Positions 1 through 8,969 of a DNA stretch of 64,000 nt are shown in pieces. Below the pieces are notes generated by a model. It searched no databases. It worked only from the letters and a program-made list of their open reading frames with translations, and was not told the origin of the DNA. The stretch lies in the NCBI RefSeq assembly GCF_009674585.1, contig NZ_WKJP01000001.1:806001-870000 (forward strand), in the 5' to 3' direction. The DNA is from Haloferax marinisediminis. GTDB taxonomy: Archaea > Halobacteriota > Halobacteria > Halobacteriales > Haloferacaceae. Made by a program: the position numbers and the translations under genes. Position 1 is the stretch's first letter. The number at the start of each line of letters is the position of its first letter.

Positions 1-1077
1 TTTCTGCGGCAGGTCGAAGATGTCTGCTGGGTTCGTCGCGACCACGTCGCGGACGGTTTCGAGCGACAGGTCGCCGTCGACGGCCGCACCGAGGAGGAGC
101 GGAACCATCGTCTCGACGCCGGGAACACCACTCGGCGCGTCGAGGAGTGACTGGTCTTTCTCGTCGACCGTGTGCGGCGCGTGGTCGGTCGCGACCACGT
201 CGATACGGCCGTCTGCGAGGCGCTCGAACATGGCTTCGCGGCGTTCTTCGGAGCGGAGTGGCGGGTTCATCCGACCGTAGGTTCCGAGGTCGGCGAGGTC
301 GTCGCGCGAGAGGAACAGGTGGTGGGGCGTCACCTCACAGGTCGCACCGCCGTCGCGGGCGGCGTCGACGCCCTCCGGCGTGCTCGTGTGGGCGATGTGA
401 ATCTGCGCGCCCGTCTCGCCACCGACGCGAACGGCGCGTTCGACGGCGACCGCTTCGGCCTCAGCGCTGCGGTAGGCACTCCACGCGTCGGCGTCGGCGT
501 CGCGGCCGATGCCACCGAGGTCACCCTCGATAGCCGACTCGTCGAACAGGTCGGCGTCTTCGGCGTGGACGGTCACCGGGACGCCGGCCTCACCGGCGCG
601 CTCGGCGGCCGCCGAAAACAAGTCGGCGTCGATGCCCATGTCACCGGTCGAGTCGGCGAGGAACACTTCGCCGAGGGCGAACAGCGGTCGGTCGAACAGG
701 CTCTCGGGGTCCCAGTCGGGTGTCACGCCGCCGTTGATACCGTAGTCGATACACGAGTTCGCGGCCCGGTCGGCCTTGGCGTCGAATCCAGCACCCGTGG
801 TCGTCGTGGGGTCGGTGTTCGGTTGGTCGGCGACCGTCGTCACGCCGCCCGCGGCGGCGCTCTGCGACCCGGTCTCCCACGTCTCTTTGTGTTCGAATCC
901 CGGTTCGCGGAAGTGGACGTGGACGTCGATTGCGCCCGGTAGAAGGAGGTTCTCGTCGGCGTCGATGGTCTCTTCGTCGGCGACTGGGTCGAGGTCACCG
1001 ACGGCGGCGATGCGTCCGTCTTCGACGCGGACGTCAACCACGCGCCCGTCGGCCAGCGTCGCGTTCGCAATTCGCAT
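1..1077 (-). CDS. pyrC: Dihydroorotase, C-terminus cut by window edge
   Basis: Third enzyme of pyrimidine synthesis; it cyclises carbamoyl-aspartate to dihydroorotate in the cytoplasm. The 359 visible residues start with a small beta domain and then show the metal-binding motif HVHFREPG (His53 and His55). Later come VHAEDADLF, IHIAHTSTPEG and TDHAPH, which supply further ligands of the amidohydrolase barrel. Family members are usually 420-450 residues, so roughly 60-90 are missing beyond the left edge. The start is the ATG that opens MRIANATL. An allantoinase or hydantoinase is the main alternative, but HFREPG with this spacing favours dihydroorotase. Confidence 0.88.
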   Translation of the reverse strand, partial: MRIANATLADGRVVDVRVEDGRIAAVGDLDPVADEETIDADENLLLPGAIDVHVHFREPGFEHKETWETGSQSAAAGGVTTVADQPNTDPTTTTGAGFDAKADRAANSCIDYGINGGVTPDWDPESLFDRPLFALGEVFLADSTGDMGIDADLFSAAAERAGEAGVPVTVHAEDADLFDESAIEGDLGGIGRDADADAWSAYRSAEAEAVAVERAVRVGGETGAQIHIAHTSTPEGVDAARDGGATCEVTPHHLFLSRDDLADLGTYGRMNPPLRSEERREAMFERLADGRIDVVATDHAPHTVDEKDQSLLDAPSGVPGVETMVPLLLGAAVDGDLSLETVRDVVATNPADIFDLPQK

Positions 1078-1137
1078 AGGTGGGGGTGCCACGCGCCGCG
1101 TCCTAAGTCCGGCGGTTCGGGTGACGGACCTTTACAC

Positions 1138-1827
1138 TCACAACTCGACGTCGCTCGCGGCTTCGATTCGAGTCACCGCGTCGCCGACGAACACGTCTTC
1201 GAGCGCCTGGCAGACCGCGTCTGGGTCACCCGGTCCGCCTGCGGTGTCGACGCTCCCGACCGACTCGGGGTCGAACGGCACGTCGATTGCCTCGTAGATA
1301 GGGACGAGTACGTCGGCGATTTCGTCGCGGTCGGTGACGATGACGACGCCGGAGACGAGCGCAGACGACTTTCGCACTCGCTGGGCGATGCCGCAGAGTT
1401 TCCCACCGGCCTGAACTGAGTGGTCGCCCGGACAGTACGAGTTCGGCGGTTCGCCCCGTCGAGCGGGCACACCGAGGGTTCGAAGTGCACGGATGACGGC
1501 CGTGGCTCCCGCCTCGTACCGTTCGTCGAGACCGGCGCGGGCGTCGTCGAGCGGAATCGCGTGGGCGAACGCGACGGTCGTGCCGGTGTAGGCGACCGCC
1601 CGTCCGCCGACTGAGCGTTCGAGTGCGGGGAATCCGCTGGACTCGGCGGCAGCAACGGCGTCGTCGTATCGACTCGCTCGCGTGTCGCGCCGGCCGAACG
1701 CAATCTGTCGGTGCGGTGTCCACGCACGGAACGCGGGTTCGCCAGTCTCGCCAGTCTCGCTGAGCATGGCCGCGGTGACCGCCCGGTCGGCCTTCCTGTC
1801 GGATTTTCGGCCGCGGATGACGCGCAT
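1138..1827 (-). CDS. Lipoate-protein ligase A family protein
   Basis: Member of the biotin/lipoate ligase fold (229 residues). Family enzymes activate lipoate or octanoate with ATP and attach it to lipoyl domains of 2-oxoacid dehydrogenases or glycine cleavage H protein. Visible motifs are RSVGGRAVAYTG (the RRxSGGGxVxH-like loop) and GGKLCGIAQR (the K-x-x-G-x-A-Q lysine motif). The chosen start, MRVIRGRKSD, lies 29 codons inside a longer open frame whose N-terminus is low complexity. The gene is divergent from the M23-like gene at 1882, with 54 bp between the starts. Whether it transfers lipoate, octanoate or another acyl group cannot be told from the sequence. Confidence 0.75.
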   Translation of the reverse strand: MRVIRGRKSDRKADRAVTAAMLSETGETGEPAFRAWTPHRQIAFGRRDTRASRYDDAVAAAESSGFPALERSVGGRAVAYTGTTVAFAHAIPLDDARAGLDERYEAGATAVIRALRTLGVPARRGEPPNSYCPGDHSVQAGGKLCGIAQRVRKSSALVSGVVIVTDRDEIADVLVPIYEAIDVPFDPESVGSVDTAGGPGDPDAVCQALEDVFVGDAVTRIEAASDVEL

Positions 1828-1881
1828 ATCTGTTCGAAGCACCCCGACGTACCTAAGAACATCCGTCCCGTCCCCACGACC

Positions 1882-2790
1882 ATGCTGCGTCTGCCGCGGT
1901 CGGTCCTCACTCACTTCGAGCGGTTTTCGCTCTATAACTCACCGTATCCCGCGCACGATAGTGGATGCGCAATCGACCTCTACGTCGACGCCGACGACAC
2001 ACGCGCTCGCTCGCCCGTCGCGGGCGTCGTCCGCGAGACGAGAACCGTCCGTGCGCCCGATAAGCCGTACGCCCACGACGACGAATACCTCATCTTGGTC
2101 GACGTGGACGCCGACGCGACCGGGTTGTCGTGGACCGGTCGTCCCGCTGACGACCCACGTGAGGGTCTCGTGGCTCGAATGCTCCACGTCGACCCCGACG
2201 TGACTGCCGGTGACGAAGTCGCCGTCGGCGACTCACTTGGCCGACTCGTCCGGTCTGGGTTCTTCGCGCCGTGGGTCACGAATCACGTCCACCTCGGCTT
2301 TCGACCCGAGTCCGCGAATCACCACCGCGCTCGGGGGTCGCTCCCGCTCAGTGTCGACGTGACCGTCTCGCCACTCGACTGGGACGGGCGAGGAACCGTC
2401 GTCGAGGTGGGGGAGACGTACGTCGTCCTCGACCGACCGACGCGTGCCGGACAGGCAGAACCGGGGGCGTTCGTCGGCCTCGCAAGTGACGAGGGCGTCG
2501 TCTTAGACGGGGGACTCGCGCACTACGCGTTCGGAGGAACACTCTCCCCGGTCGACGACGACCGGTCACTCTCGCTCCTCGGCGCAGAACTCGGCCGAAC
2601 GACCGGACGCGACGTTCCGTGGACTGACTTCGACGTGTTCGCGAACGGTGAGCGAGCGACTGGATTGTCACTGTTTGCATCGCGGGGCGACTTCGGGACG
2701 AAAGTCGTCTACCCAGACCACGACTTCGCCGTCGGCGACGAAGTGAACGTGAGTATTCGTCCGAGTACGGACCCGATTCGACTCGGCTGA
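1882..2790 (+). CDS. M23/LytM-like beta-hairpin protein, haloarchaeal
   Basis: Protein of 302 residues without a signal peptide. The N-terminal half resembles the LytM (peptidase M23) fold: H25-DSGCAID32 followed by a SPVAGVV turn, and NHVHLGF with the H-x-H pair at residues 135 and 137. The His-to-Asp spacing in the first motif (seven positions) is longer than the usual four, so zinc binding and activity are uncertain. The C-terminal half has no recognised domain. It starts 54 bp from the divergent lipoate-ligase gene. Archaea lack murein, so a hydrolase role on peptidoglycan is unlikely. It may be a binding protein. Confidence 0.6.
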   Translation: MLRLPRSVLTHFERFSLYNSPYPAHDSGCAIDLYVDADDTRARSPVAGVVRETRTVRAPDKPYAHDDEYLILVDVDADATGLSWTGRPADDPREGLVARMLHVDPDVTAGDEVAVGDSLGRLVRSGFFAPWVTNHVHLGFRPESANHHRARGSLPLSVDVTVSPLDWDGRGTVVEVGETYVVLDRPTRAGQAEPGAFVGLASDEGVVLDGGLAHYAFGGTLSPVDDDRSLSLLGAELGRTTGRDVPWTDFDVFANGERATGLSLFASRGDFGTKVVYPDHDFAVGDEVNVSIRPSTDPIRLG

Positions 2791-2868
2791 CGGCGCCCTC
2801 AGCAGTCGACGTGTGTGGACTCTCTGTGTAATCCATCTCTCTGACAGGTGGCGCGATTGCAGTATTGC

Positions 2869-2878
2869 CTATAAAAGC
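2869..2878 (+). promoter_or_regulatory. TATA box upstream of the Bat-type regulator
   Basis: The sequence ctataaaagc stands out in GC-rich DNA and matches an archaeal TATA element. Transcription would begin near 2897. That leaves a leader of about 110 nt before the ATG at 3008, or about 57 nt before an alternative GTG at 2954. Most genes here are leaderless, so this one looks unusual. Confidence 0.45.
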
Positions 2879-3007
2879 ATTTACTATGAAAGGTAGGAAG
2901 TCCGGAAATAATATGTCGATATTTCCCTTACGCTTGTGCGCTCGTGAGACACAGTGTACTTCCCTCCGGAGAGTCGTGGAGATTCTCCGAAATCCTCCAT
3001 CACCAAC

Positions 3008-3700
3008 ATGATGCGTGACGACGACATCATCGCTGGATACGAAGTCGAACTCGGGTACCCCCTCGGTGATTCCTACCTCGGCTCTGCGCTCAAAAACTCG
3101 GACCTCGAAATCGTATTCGTCCCGGGCGTTCCCGTCTCGAGTGGCCCGGTTCCCTACTTCACTGTCCATGGCTCAGATGCCGACGTCGTCGAGGACGTTC
3201 TGCAGTCACACAGCGACGTCGAGGAGTTCGAACTCGTCTCCAGCGGGTCGGATGGCCGACTGTACCGTTGCCAGTGGAAACTCCAAGACGGAGGCATCGT
3301 CTCGACGATTCAGGCGCACGACGGTATCGTCCGAGAGATGGTCGGAACGAACGAAGGCTGGGTCGTCTCGGTGTTCTTCCCGACGAACGAACACGCCGCC
3401 AAGTTCCACGATGCGTGCCTCGACCGACGTCTCGAAATCGACATTCGCCGTGTCGAACCATCCCGTATCGACGGTCATCCACCAGTCAACGACGGACTCT
3501 CGGAGAAGCAACTGACGGCACTCGAACTCGCATTCTCGCGGGGGTACTTCGAGACGCCAAAAGAGGCGTCGTTGACCGAAATTGCGGACGACCTCGGTAT
3601 CTCTGAACAGGCACTGTCGCAGCGACTCCGTCGCGCACTCAATCGGCTCGTTGCATCGTCAGTCGACGATGCGGTACGAGGCCGTTCGCGTTCCAAGTAG
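3008..3700 (+). CDS. Bat-type HTH transcriptional regulator
   Basis: Probable DNA-binding regulator of the bacterio-opsin-activator (HTH_10) class. The C-terminal 55 residues begin LSEKQLTALELAFSRGYF, include LTEIADDLGIS and end QRLRRALNRLV, the typical HTH_10 pattern. The N-terminal 150 residues form the mixed alpha/beta sensor-like region common in haloarchaeal Bat paralogues, with no clear ligand motif. The chosen start is the first of two adjacent ATG codons. An in-frame GTG at 2954 would add 18 residues. The gene stands alone between an M23-like gene and a convergent PfkB kinase, so its targets are unknown. Confidence 0.8.
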   Translation: MMRDDDIIAGYEVELGYPLGDSYLGSALKNSDLEIVFVPGVPVSSGPVPYFTVHGSDADVVEDVLQSHSDVEEFELVSSGSDGRLYRCQWKLQDGGIVSTIQAHDGIVREMVGTNEGWVVSVFFPTNEHAAKFHDACLDRRLEIDIRRVEPSRIDGHPPVNDGLSEKQLTALELAFSRGYFETPKEASLTEIADDLGISEQALSQRLRRALNRLVASSVDDAVRGRSRSK

Positions 3701-3993
3701 ACTCGTCGAAACCGCAGTGCCCGAGGCGCAGTCGGACACCGACGGTGGCGTGTGTCAGTTATCGTACTGCCACCGATGACGGTTTACAGTCCGACATTCG
3801 CTGGCATCACGAGTGTCTGTGGGTGCCACTGACACATTCTCGTTCTCATATCGAATGGATATGCGTATCCCTTTCTCAGACAAGGGGTTTTTAAACATTG
3901 CCGGTGGTTTTAGCCGGTTTTACCGCTGTGTCAACCGACAATCTGTCGGTGGGTAGAAGAGAAGAGAAGAGAATAGCACAGAACAGAACGCGA
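3701..3993. other. Intergenic region, no gene recognised
   Basis: This lies between the convergent Bat-type regulator and PfkB kinase. It is less GC-rich than its surroundings. It holds a near-palindrome ggatatgcgtatcc (3857-3870), a T-rich tract with tttttaaac (near 3890) and a repeated ccggt-type motif. No convincing open frame with haloarchaeal codon use was seen. A short non-coding RNA is possible but unsupported. Confidence 0.4.
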
Positions 3994-5118
3994 TTACGCG
4001 TCGAAGTAGTCGAGGTACTCGTCGACGAATGCGCAGGTCTGTTCGTAGGTCGGGGGTGTTCCGTTGCGGACGAAGTGGCCAGCGACGGCGTTTCCGACGA
4101 CGAGCGATTCTGCGCGGCCGAGACCGAGCACGTGAGCGAGTGCGAGACCGGCGTTGAAGTGGTCGCCAGAACTCGTCGTGAGGACTGGGTTCTCGGTTCG
4201 TGGGACACCGACGCTCGTAGTTCCCTCGTCGTCGACGAGGTGTGCAGCGTCGATTCCGTGTCCGACGAACCGCGTGACGCCGAGGTGGTCGAACGCGGCG
4301 CGCGACTCCGTTTCGAAGTCACCTTCGTCGACCCCACCGAGTTGTGCGATGTACCGTGTTTCGTACCGGTTCGCCGAGACGAGTACGTCTACCACCTCGT
4401 CCAGTGCGGAGACCTCGGAGACGCCTTCGGCGACGACGTCGGGTTCGCGCTTTCGGAGGTCACCGGGGTCCAAGAGAAGCGTCTTCGGTGGGTTCGAGAG
4501 CGTCGGCCACAAGTCTTCGCGAATCCCTCGCGCAACGTCGGGCAGTTCGGGCATCTCTGACCAGTAGCCCATGCCGAACAGTTCGGCCCCGTCGACGAGT
4601 TCGGCCAGTCGGTCCAGTCCGACACGCGATACGATGGTTTCCCAGTCGAGCGTCATCAGTGCACCAATCTCGGTGAGCATCAGTTTCCCGTCGCCAAACT
4701 CGACTGCGTCGGTGTATCCCGGCGACCCGAGCGTTTCGAGCGGGAAGTCACCGAACTCCTCGACGAACGGCGCTTCCAGGGGGTCGCCGAGGCACCCAAC
4801 GATTGCGGGGTCGAACCCCATCTCGCCGAAGGCACGGGCGAGGTGGCTCACGTGTCCACCGGTACGGACGCCGTCTTGTATCCACTCGAATGAGAGCGAA
4901 CTCTCGGCCTCCACGGAGGCGTTCACGCGGTCTGAGAACGCGGCCAACGTCGACACGCGCTCGTACTCCTCAGCAGACTGCCGCTCGGAGACGACCTCGC
5001 GGACTCGGTCGATGTAGCCGTCGAACCCGAACACGACGCGTCCCCCGTCGACTGCCGGTGGCACGGCGTCACGACAAGAATCGACCGCCTGTGCCGTTGC
5101 TTCGTCTGGTCGGTCCAT
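3994..5118 (-). CDS. PfkB family carbohydrate kinase
   Basis: Ribokinase-fold ATP-dependent kinase of 374 residues. The C-terminal signature TTSSGDHFNAGLALAHVLG carries the anion-hole glycine and catalytic aspartate of the PfkB family. The N-terminal substrate part includes GFDGYIDRV and RTGGHVSHLARAFGEMG, where family members bind the sugar. The gene is single, convergent with the Bat-type regulator and 60 bp from the histidine kinase stop. The substrate is not evident: no KDG kinase or phosphofructokinase signature was recognised, and ketohexose, ribose or nucleoside are all possible. Confidence 0.8.
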   Translation of the reverse strand: MDRPDEATAQAVDSCRDAVPPAVDGGRVVFGFDGYIDRVREVVSERQSAEEYERVSTLAAFSDRVNASVEAESSLSFEWIQDGVRTGGHVSHLARAFGEMGFDPAIVGCLGDPLEAPFVEEFGDFPLETLGSPGYTDAVEFGDGKLMLTEIGALMTLDWETIVSRVGLDRLAELVDGAELFGMGYWSEMPELPDVARGIREDLWPTLSNPPKTLLLDPGDLRKREPDVVAEGVSEVSALDEVVDVLVSANRYETRYIAQLGGVDEGDFETESRAAFDHLGVTRFVGHGIDAAHLVDDEGTTSVGVPRTENPVLTTSSGDHFNAGLALAHVLGLGRAESLVVGNAVAGHFVRNGTPPTYEQTCAFVDEYLDYFDA

Positions 5119-5178
5119 ACCCCCGACTTCGAAAGGGCCTGAATTAGGTGTTTACGCTGACGGCGACCTTCGCGGTCG

Positions 5179-7779
5179 TCAGGATTCCTCTTCGGTCGTG
5201 ATTTCGAACCGCGCGCCTCCGTCTCGGCTCTCGGAGAACCAGATGCTCCACCCGTGGGCGTTGACGACGCTCTGGACGACGTTGAGCCCGAACCCGGTTC
5301 CGCTCGAACTCGTCGTGAACCCCGCTTCGAAGATACGGGGGCGGTCAGACATCGCGATTCCGGGCCCATCGTCTTCGACGTAGAAGCCAGAGCGGTCTTG
5401 CAGTGGCCCGATTCGGACGGTCACGTCGTCACCACCGTGTCGAATCGCGTTCGAGATGAGGTTCTCAAGGAGTTGCCGAAGACGGCCCCGATGCGCGAGG
5501 ACGTCTCTGTCTCGTTCGAGTTCAAGTGTCGCATTCGGGGCGTCCGACGCGGCGATGTCCCACGCCTCTGTCGCGACTGCTTCGAGCGACAACAGTTCGA
5601 CTTCGTCGATCGTCTGGCCGTTTCGGGCGAGTGCGAGAACGTCCTTGATGATTGCACCCATCCGGTCGTGGGCGTTTGCGACGCGTTCGAGTTCCTCAGA
5701 ATCGTGTTTCTCGCGGGCGAGTTCGAGATAGCCTGTCGCGACGTTGAGGGGGTTCTGTAAGTCGTGTGAGACGGCCGACGCGAACGACTCCAGTTGTTCG
5801 TTCTGCCGCGCGAGTTCCTCCTCACGCTGTCGGAGGAGTTGCTCGCGTTCGACCCGATCGAGTGCTGCACGAGTGTTCGACGCCAGCACTTTCGCCAGTG
5901 TGATGCGCTGGTCGGCCAACTCCCCTGCATCGTGGGACCCCACCAGGAACACGCCGTGGTCGGTTATCGGCACGATCAACTCCTCTGTGATGTCGGTGTC
6001 CGGGTTGTACCGCCGCGGATTCGACTCGACGTCGCTGTAGAGGCGGGGTTCGTTGGACTCGAAGACTTCCCACGAGAGACTCGCTCCCCGCGGAAACGGT
6101 GGTATCTCTCCAAACTCCTGTTTGGCCCGTTCCGAGAGCGCCGTCGGGACGAGGGCGTCGATTGATTCGTCGTACAGAAAGACGCCGCTGAGGTCGTAGT
6201 CGAGCACTTCGACGGCAGCGTCACAGACGACGTCCGCAACCGCTTCTTTGCTGGTTGCCGCGCTCAGGCGCCGTGTCGAGACGTGGAGTGCGTTGAGTCG
6301 CTCCTGGTAGCGTTTTCGCCCGGTGATGTCGGCCGAGAGGCCCACTGCACCTGAAACCTCGCCTTCGTCGTCGACGATTGGCGTGATAGTGAACTCAATG
6401 ACGAACTCGTCGTTGCCAATCGACAGTTCCACTTCGAACCGCTCGCCGGTACTCTCGCCGACGAGGACGTCTTCGAGTACAGTCTCGATTTGGTCGTACT
6501 GTTGCTCGTCGAGCAGGCCGAGTTCGTGTGCGACCGAGATGTGTTGGCCAACGAGGGACTCGCGTGGAATCGAGATGCGCTCTGCTGCCGCCTCGTTGAT
6601 GTACTGAAGAACGCCGTCGGCGTCGGCGACGTAGGCTCCCTGATGGATACTCTCGACGATGGTCTCGTACCGCTGGAGTTGGTTCTCGTAGGTTCGTTGC
6701 TCGGTCACGTCGCGCGAGGTCACGACGAAGCCATCGACTGTCGTGTCGATGTGGTTCGCCCCGACGGATTCGAGCCATCGCCACGACCCGTCTGCAGTCC
6801 GGTGACGATACCGAACCGGTTCGTCGGTTCCGTCGCCCGTCTCGAATGATTCCTCGTACGCGGACATGACCGTCTCCCTGTCGTCGGGGTGGACGAGGTC
6901 TTTGATGTGCGTCCCGACCAATTCGCCTTGGTCGTATCCGAGGACAGATTCGATAGACGGGCTCTGGTAGCGGATGTGGCCGTCGGCCCCGACGAGCGTC
7001 ACGACGTCGCGTGCGAGTTCGATGAGGCTTCGGAACTGCGCTTCGGTCGCGCGCTGTTCTGTCACGTCGCGCATCGTGACGAGGACGCCGTACTCCCCGT
7101 GGTACCCGATGTCCTGCACGTTCACCGAGCACTCGCGGACGTCACCGTCAGTGTCGACGATACAGATGTCGTAACTCTCCGGTGCCGCTTCACCACGTCG
7201 TCTGCGTTTGGATATCTCGGCGACCTTTTCTCTGTCGTCGGGGTGGACGATGTCCAAGACGGCGGTCCCAGCGAGTTCGTCATCGTCGAGGCCGGTCAGT
7301 TCTGTGAGTCGGCGATTCCAGAACTGGAAGGTCGTGTCCTGTGCGATGAAGATGGCGTCGTTGCTCTGTTCGACGATGAGTCGATACAACGAGTCGCCGT
7401 CTCGGGACGTTGTCGCCCACTGGGAGAACTCGATTGCGCGCTCGATACGGGCGGCGAGTGCGTCTGTGTCCTCGACTGCTGTCGACCGCTCGATACCGAT
7501 TCCGCCACCGAGGACGACAGTGGCAGAGACCTGTGTGGGGTCGTCTATGAGGACGTAGACGGGGACCGGTCCGACTGTCTCACGGACCCGTGAGACGAAC
7601 TCGGCGTCAGTGTCGGTGTCGGAGGAGCCGTCCAGGACGACGCCGTCGACCGTCTCGTCGAGTGTGTCGAAGACGTCCTGTCGCCCGTCGACTGTCTCGA
7701 CAGCGAACCCGCGCCGTTCGATACCCTCTGCGAGGATAGCGGCATCCTCACCAACGAGGAAGACACGGGAGTCGTTCAT
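5179..7779 (-). CDS. PAS/GAF multidomain sensor histidine kinase
   Basis: Soluble sensor kinase of 866 residues. Order: receiver-like domain (about 1-118, possible phosphoacceptor Asp50), PAS (130-245), PAS (245-365), PAS (368-490), GAF (500-645), HisKA with H-box SHDLQNPLN (His672) and C-terminal HATPase with N-box LLENLISNAIRHG, DDGPGIA and GTGFGLNVV. No transmembrane segment is seen, so it probably senses a cytoplasmic signal. No partner response regulator lies nearby, which is common for haloarchaeal kinases. A TATA box 26 nt upstream suggests a leaderless transcript. It is divergent from the PaaI-like gene. Confidence 0.92.
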   Translation of the reverse strand: MNDSRVFLVGEDAAILAEGIERRGFAVETVDGRQDVFDTLDETVDGVVLDGSSDTDTDAEFVSRVRETVGPVPVYVLIDDPTQVSATVVLGGGIGIERSTAVEDTDALAARIERAIEFSQWATTSRDGDSLYRLIVEQSNDAIFIAQDTTFQFWNRRLTELTGLDDDELAGTAVLDIVHPDDREKVAEISKRRRRGEAAPESYDICIVDTDGDVRECSVNVQDIGYHGEYGVLVTMRDVTEQRATEAQFRSLIELARDVVTLVGADGHIRYQSPSIESVLGYDQGELVGTHIKDLVHPDDRETVMSAYEESFETGDGTDEPVRYRHRTADGSWRWLESVGANHIDTTVDGFVVTSRDVTEQRTYENQLQRYETIVESIHQGAYVADADGVLQYINEAAAERISIPRESLVGQHISVAHELGLLDEQQYDQIETVLEDVLVGESTGERFEVELSIGNDEFVIEFTITPIVDDEGEVSGAVGLSADITGRKRYQERLNALHVSTRRLSAATSKEAVADVVCDAAVEVLDYDLSGVFLYDESIDALVPTALSERAKQEFGEIPPFPRGASLSWEVFESNEPRLYSDVESNPRRYNPDTDITEELIVPITDHGVFLVGSHDAGELADQRITLAKVLASNTRAALDRVEREQLLRQREEELARQNEQLESFASAVSHDLQNPLNVATGYLELAREKHDSEELERVANAHDRMGAIIKDVLALARNGQTIDEVELLSLEAVATEAWDIAASDAPNATLELERDRDVLAHRGRLRQLLENLISNAIRHGGDDVTVRIGPLQDRSGFYVEDDGPGIAMSDRPRIFEAGFTTSSSGTGFGLNVVQSVVNAHGWSIWFSESRDGGARFEITTEEES

Positions 7780-7801
7780 ACATCTACGATTTTCGGGGGC
7801 G

Positions 7802-7809
7802 ATAAATAT
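7802..7809 (-). promoter_or_regulatory. TATA box for the histidine kinase
   Basis: Read on the minus strand the box is atatttat, centred about 26 nt before the kinase start codon, which supports a leaderless mRNA. The same block reads gataaatatc on the plus strand and may also serve the divergent thioesterase gene. Confidence 0.6.
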
Positions 7810-7892
7810 CCTCTGCCCATCTATCCTGACATTTCTCTGACAGTGGGGCGCGGACCGTCGGTTACATGCGCTCTCACATACTCGGTCGTGAC

Positions 7893-8378
7893 ATGACCGA
7901 CGAGTTCCCTGCCGAGGCCGCGGCCATCGTCCAGCGGCACATCGAGGAGGAACACGGCTACCTCTCGTGGCTCAACACCCAGGTCGATGCCATCGACCGT
8001 GGTCGTATCGTGATGACCATCCCGTACGACGAGAAACTCACGAACACGGTCTCGCCACCCACCATCCACGGTGGTATCGCAGCGACGCTCATCGATACTG
8101 CGGGTGGCATCGCCCTTCGGACGATGCTCGACGACCCACTCTCCGGTGGTGTCGCCACGATCAACCTCAACGTGAACTACCTCCGCCGCGCGTCCGGCGA
8201 CTTGACCGCCGTCGCCGAAGTCGTTCGGGCGGGCGGAAGCGTTGGCGTCAGCACCATCACCGTCGTCAGTACCGATCCGAAAGAAGACGAAGACGTCGCG
8301 CGACGGCAGTCGCCGTCGGCCGACTGGGACGACGCCGTGGCCACTGGGCAGGGCGCCTACCGACTCTTCAGAGAGTAA
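7893..8378 (+). CDS. PaaI family hotdog thioesterase
   Basis: Single hotdog-fold domain of about 161 residues, as in PaaI/YdiI acyl-CoA thioesterases, which release CoA from aromatic or short-chain acyl-CoAs. Key segment: NTVSPPTIHGGIAATLIDTAGGIA (shown in part as PPTIHGGIAATLIDTAGG), the HGG motif and catalytic acidic position of this family. Then INLNVNYLRRAS and a long beta strand follow. ATG at 7893 is preferred. An ATG nine codons earlier (7866) is also open. The gene is convergent with the nicotinamidase-like gene, 18 bp away. The acyl substrate is unknown. Confidence 0.8.
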   Translation: MTDEFPAEAAAIVQRHIEEEHGYLSWLNTQVDAIDRGRIVMTIPYDEKLTNTVSPPTIHGGIAATLIDTAGGIALRTMLDDPLSGGVATINLNVNYLRRASGDLTAVAEVVRAGGSVGVSTITVVSTDPKEDEDVARRQSPSADWDDAVATGQGAYRLFRE

Positions 8379-8396
8379 GCCTTCGCTGCCGGCGAC

Positions 8397-8969
8397 TCAC
8401 TCGAATTCGACGTCGTCGAGCGTCGTCGTCTCGCCGAACAACCAGTCGGCGTGTTCGACGGCGTACTCCTTGTGTGCGTCTTCGATGTAGCCGAGAGCGT
8501 CCGTGACGAGGATTGGACGATAGTCGCGGAGGCCGGCGCTCCCAGCGGTGTGGAGCACACAGACGTTCGCGAGCGTCCCGCAGATGAGCAGGTCGTCGAC
8601 GCCGTGGGCGTCGAGCCATCCGTCTAACTGTGTCTGGTAGAAGGCGTCGTAGGTGTGTTTCTCCACCACGAGGTCGTCGTCTCGAACGTCGAGGTCGCCG
8701 AGTAACTCGGCGTCCCACGTGCCCTCGACGACGTGTTCGCCCCATCGCTCGAACTCGTCGTAGTAGTGGGCGTCGTCGAACTGCTCCGGTGGGTGTACGT
8801 CTCGCGTGTAAACCACCCGTGCGCCTTCCTCGCGGGCCAGCGAGACGAGAGTTGTGACGGCCTCGACGGCCGCATCGCTCGCCGGCGAAAAGAGACTCCC
8901 GTCCGGGTGACAGAACCCGTTTTGCATGTCGACGACGACCACTGCGGTCCGTGTCGGGTCGAGTGCCAT
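8397..8969 (-). CDS. Isochorismatase-family hydrolase, probable nicotinamidase
   Basis: Cysteine hydrolase of 190 residues. The catalytic triad of the family is visible: Asp14 in VVVDMQNGF, Lys104 in VVEKHTYDAF and Cys137 in GTLANVCVLH. The segment TRDVHPPEQ resembles the metal-site D-x-H of nicotinamidases, which convert nicotinamide to nicotinate for NAD salvage. Support from context is good but indirect: nicotinate phosphoribosyltransferase lies 3.2 kb away, beyond two lipoproteins. Other isochorismatase-type hydrolases cannot be excluded. The start MALDPTRTAV is taken because the nine residues before it do not belong to the fold. Confidence 0.78.
   Translation of the reverse strand: MALDPTRTAVVVVDMQNGFCHPDGSLFSPASDAAVEAVTTLVSLAREEGARVVYTRDVHPPEQFDDAHYYDEFERWGEHVVEGTWDAELLGDLDVRDDDLVVEKHTYDAFYQTQLDGWLDAHGVDDLLICGTLANVCVLHTAGSAGLRDYRPILVTDALGYIEDAHKEYAVEHADWLFGETTTLDDVEFE

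Noticed and set aside
3850-3900. A promoter and small RNA between the Bat-type and PfkB genes
   Set aside because: The AT-rich words and near-palindrome are suggestive, but there is no transcript evidence or conserved fold.
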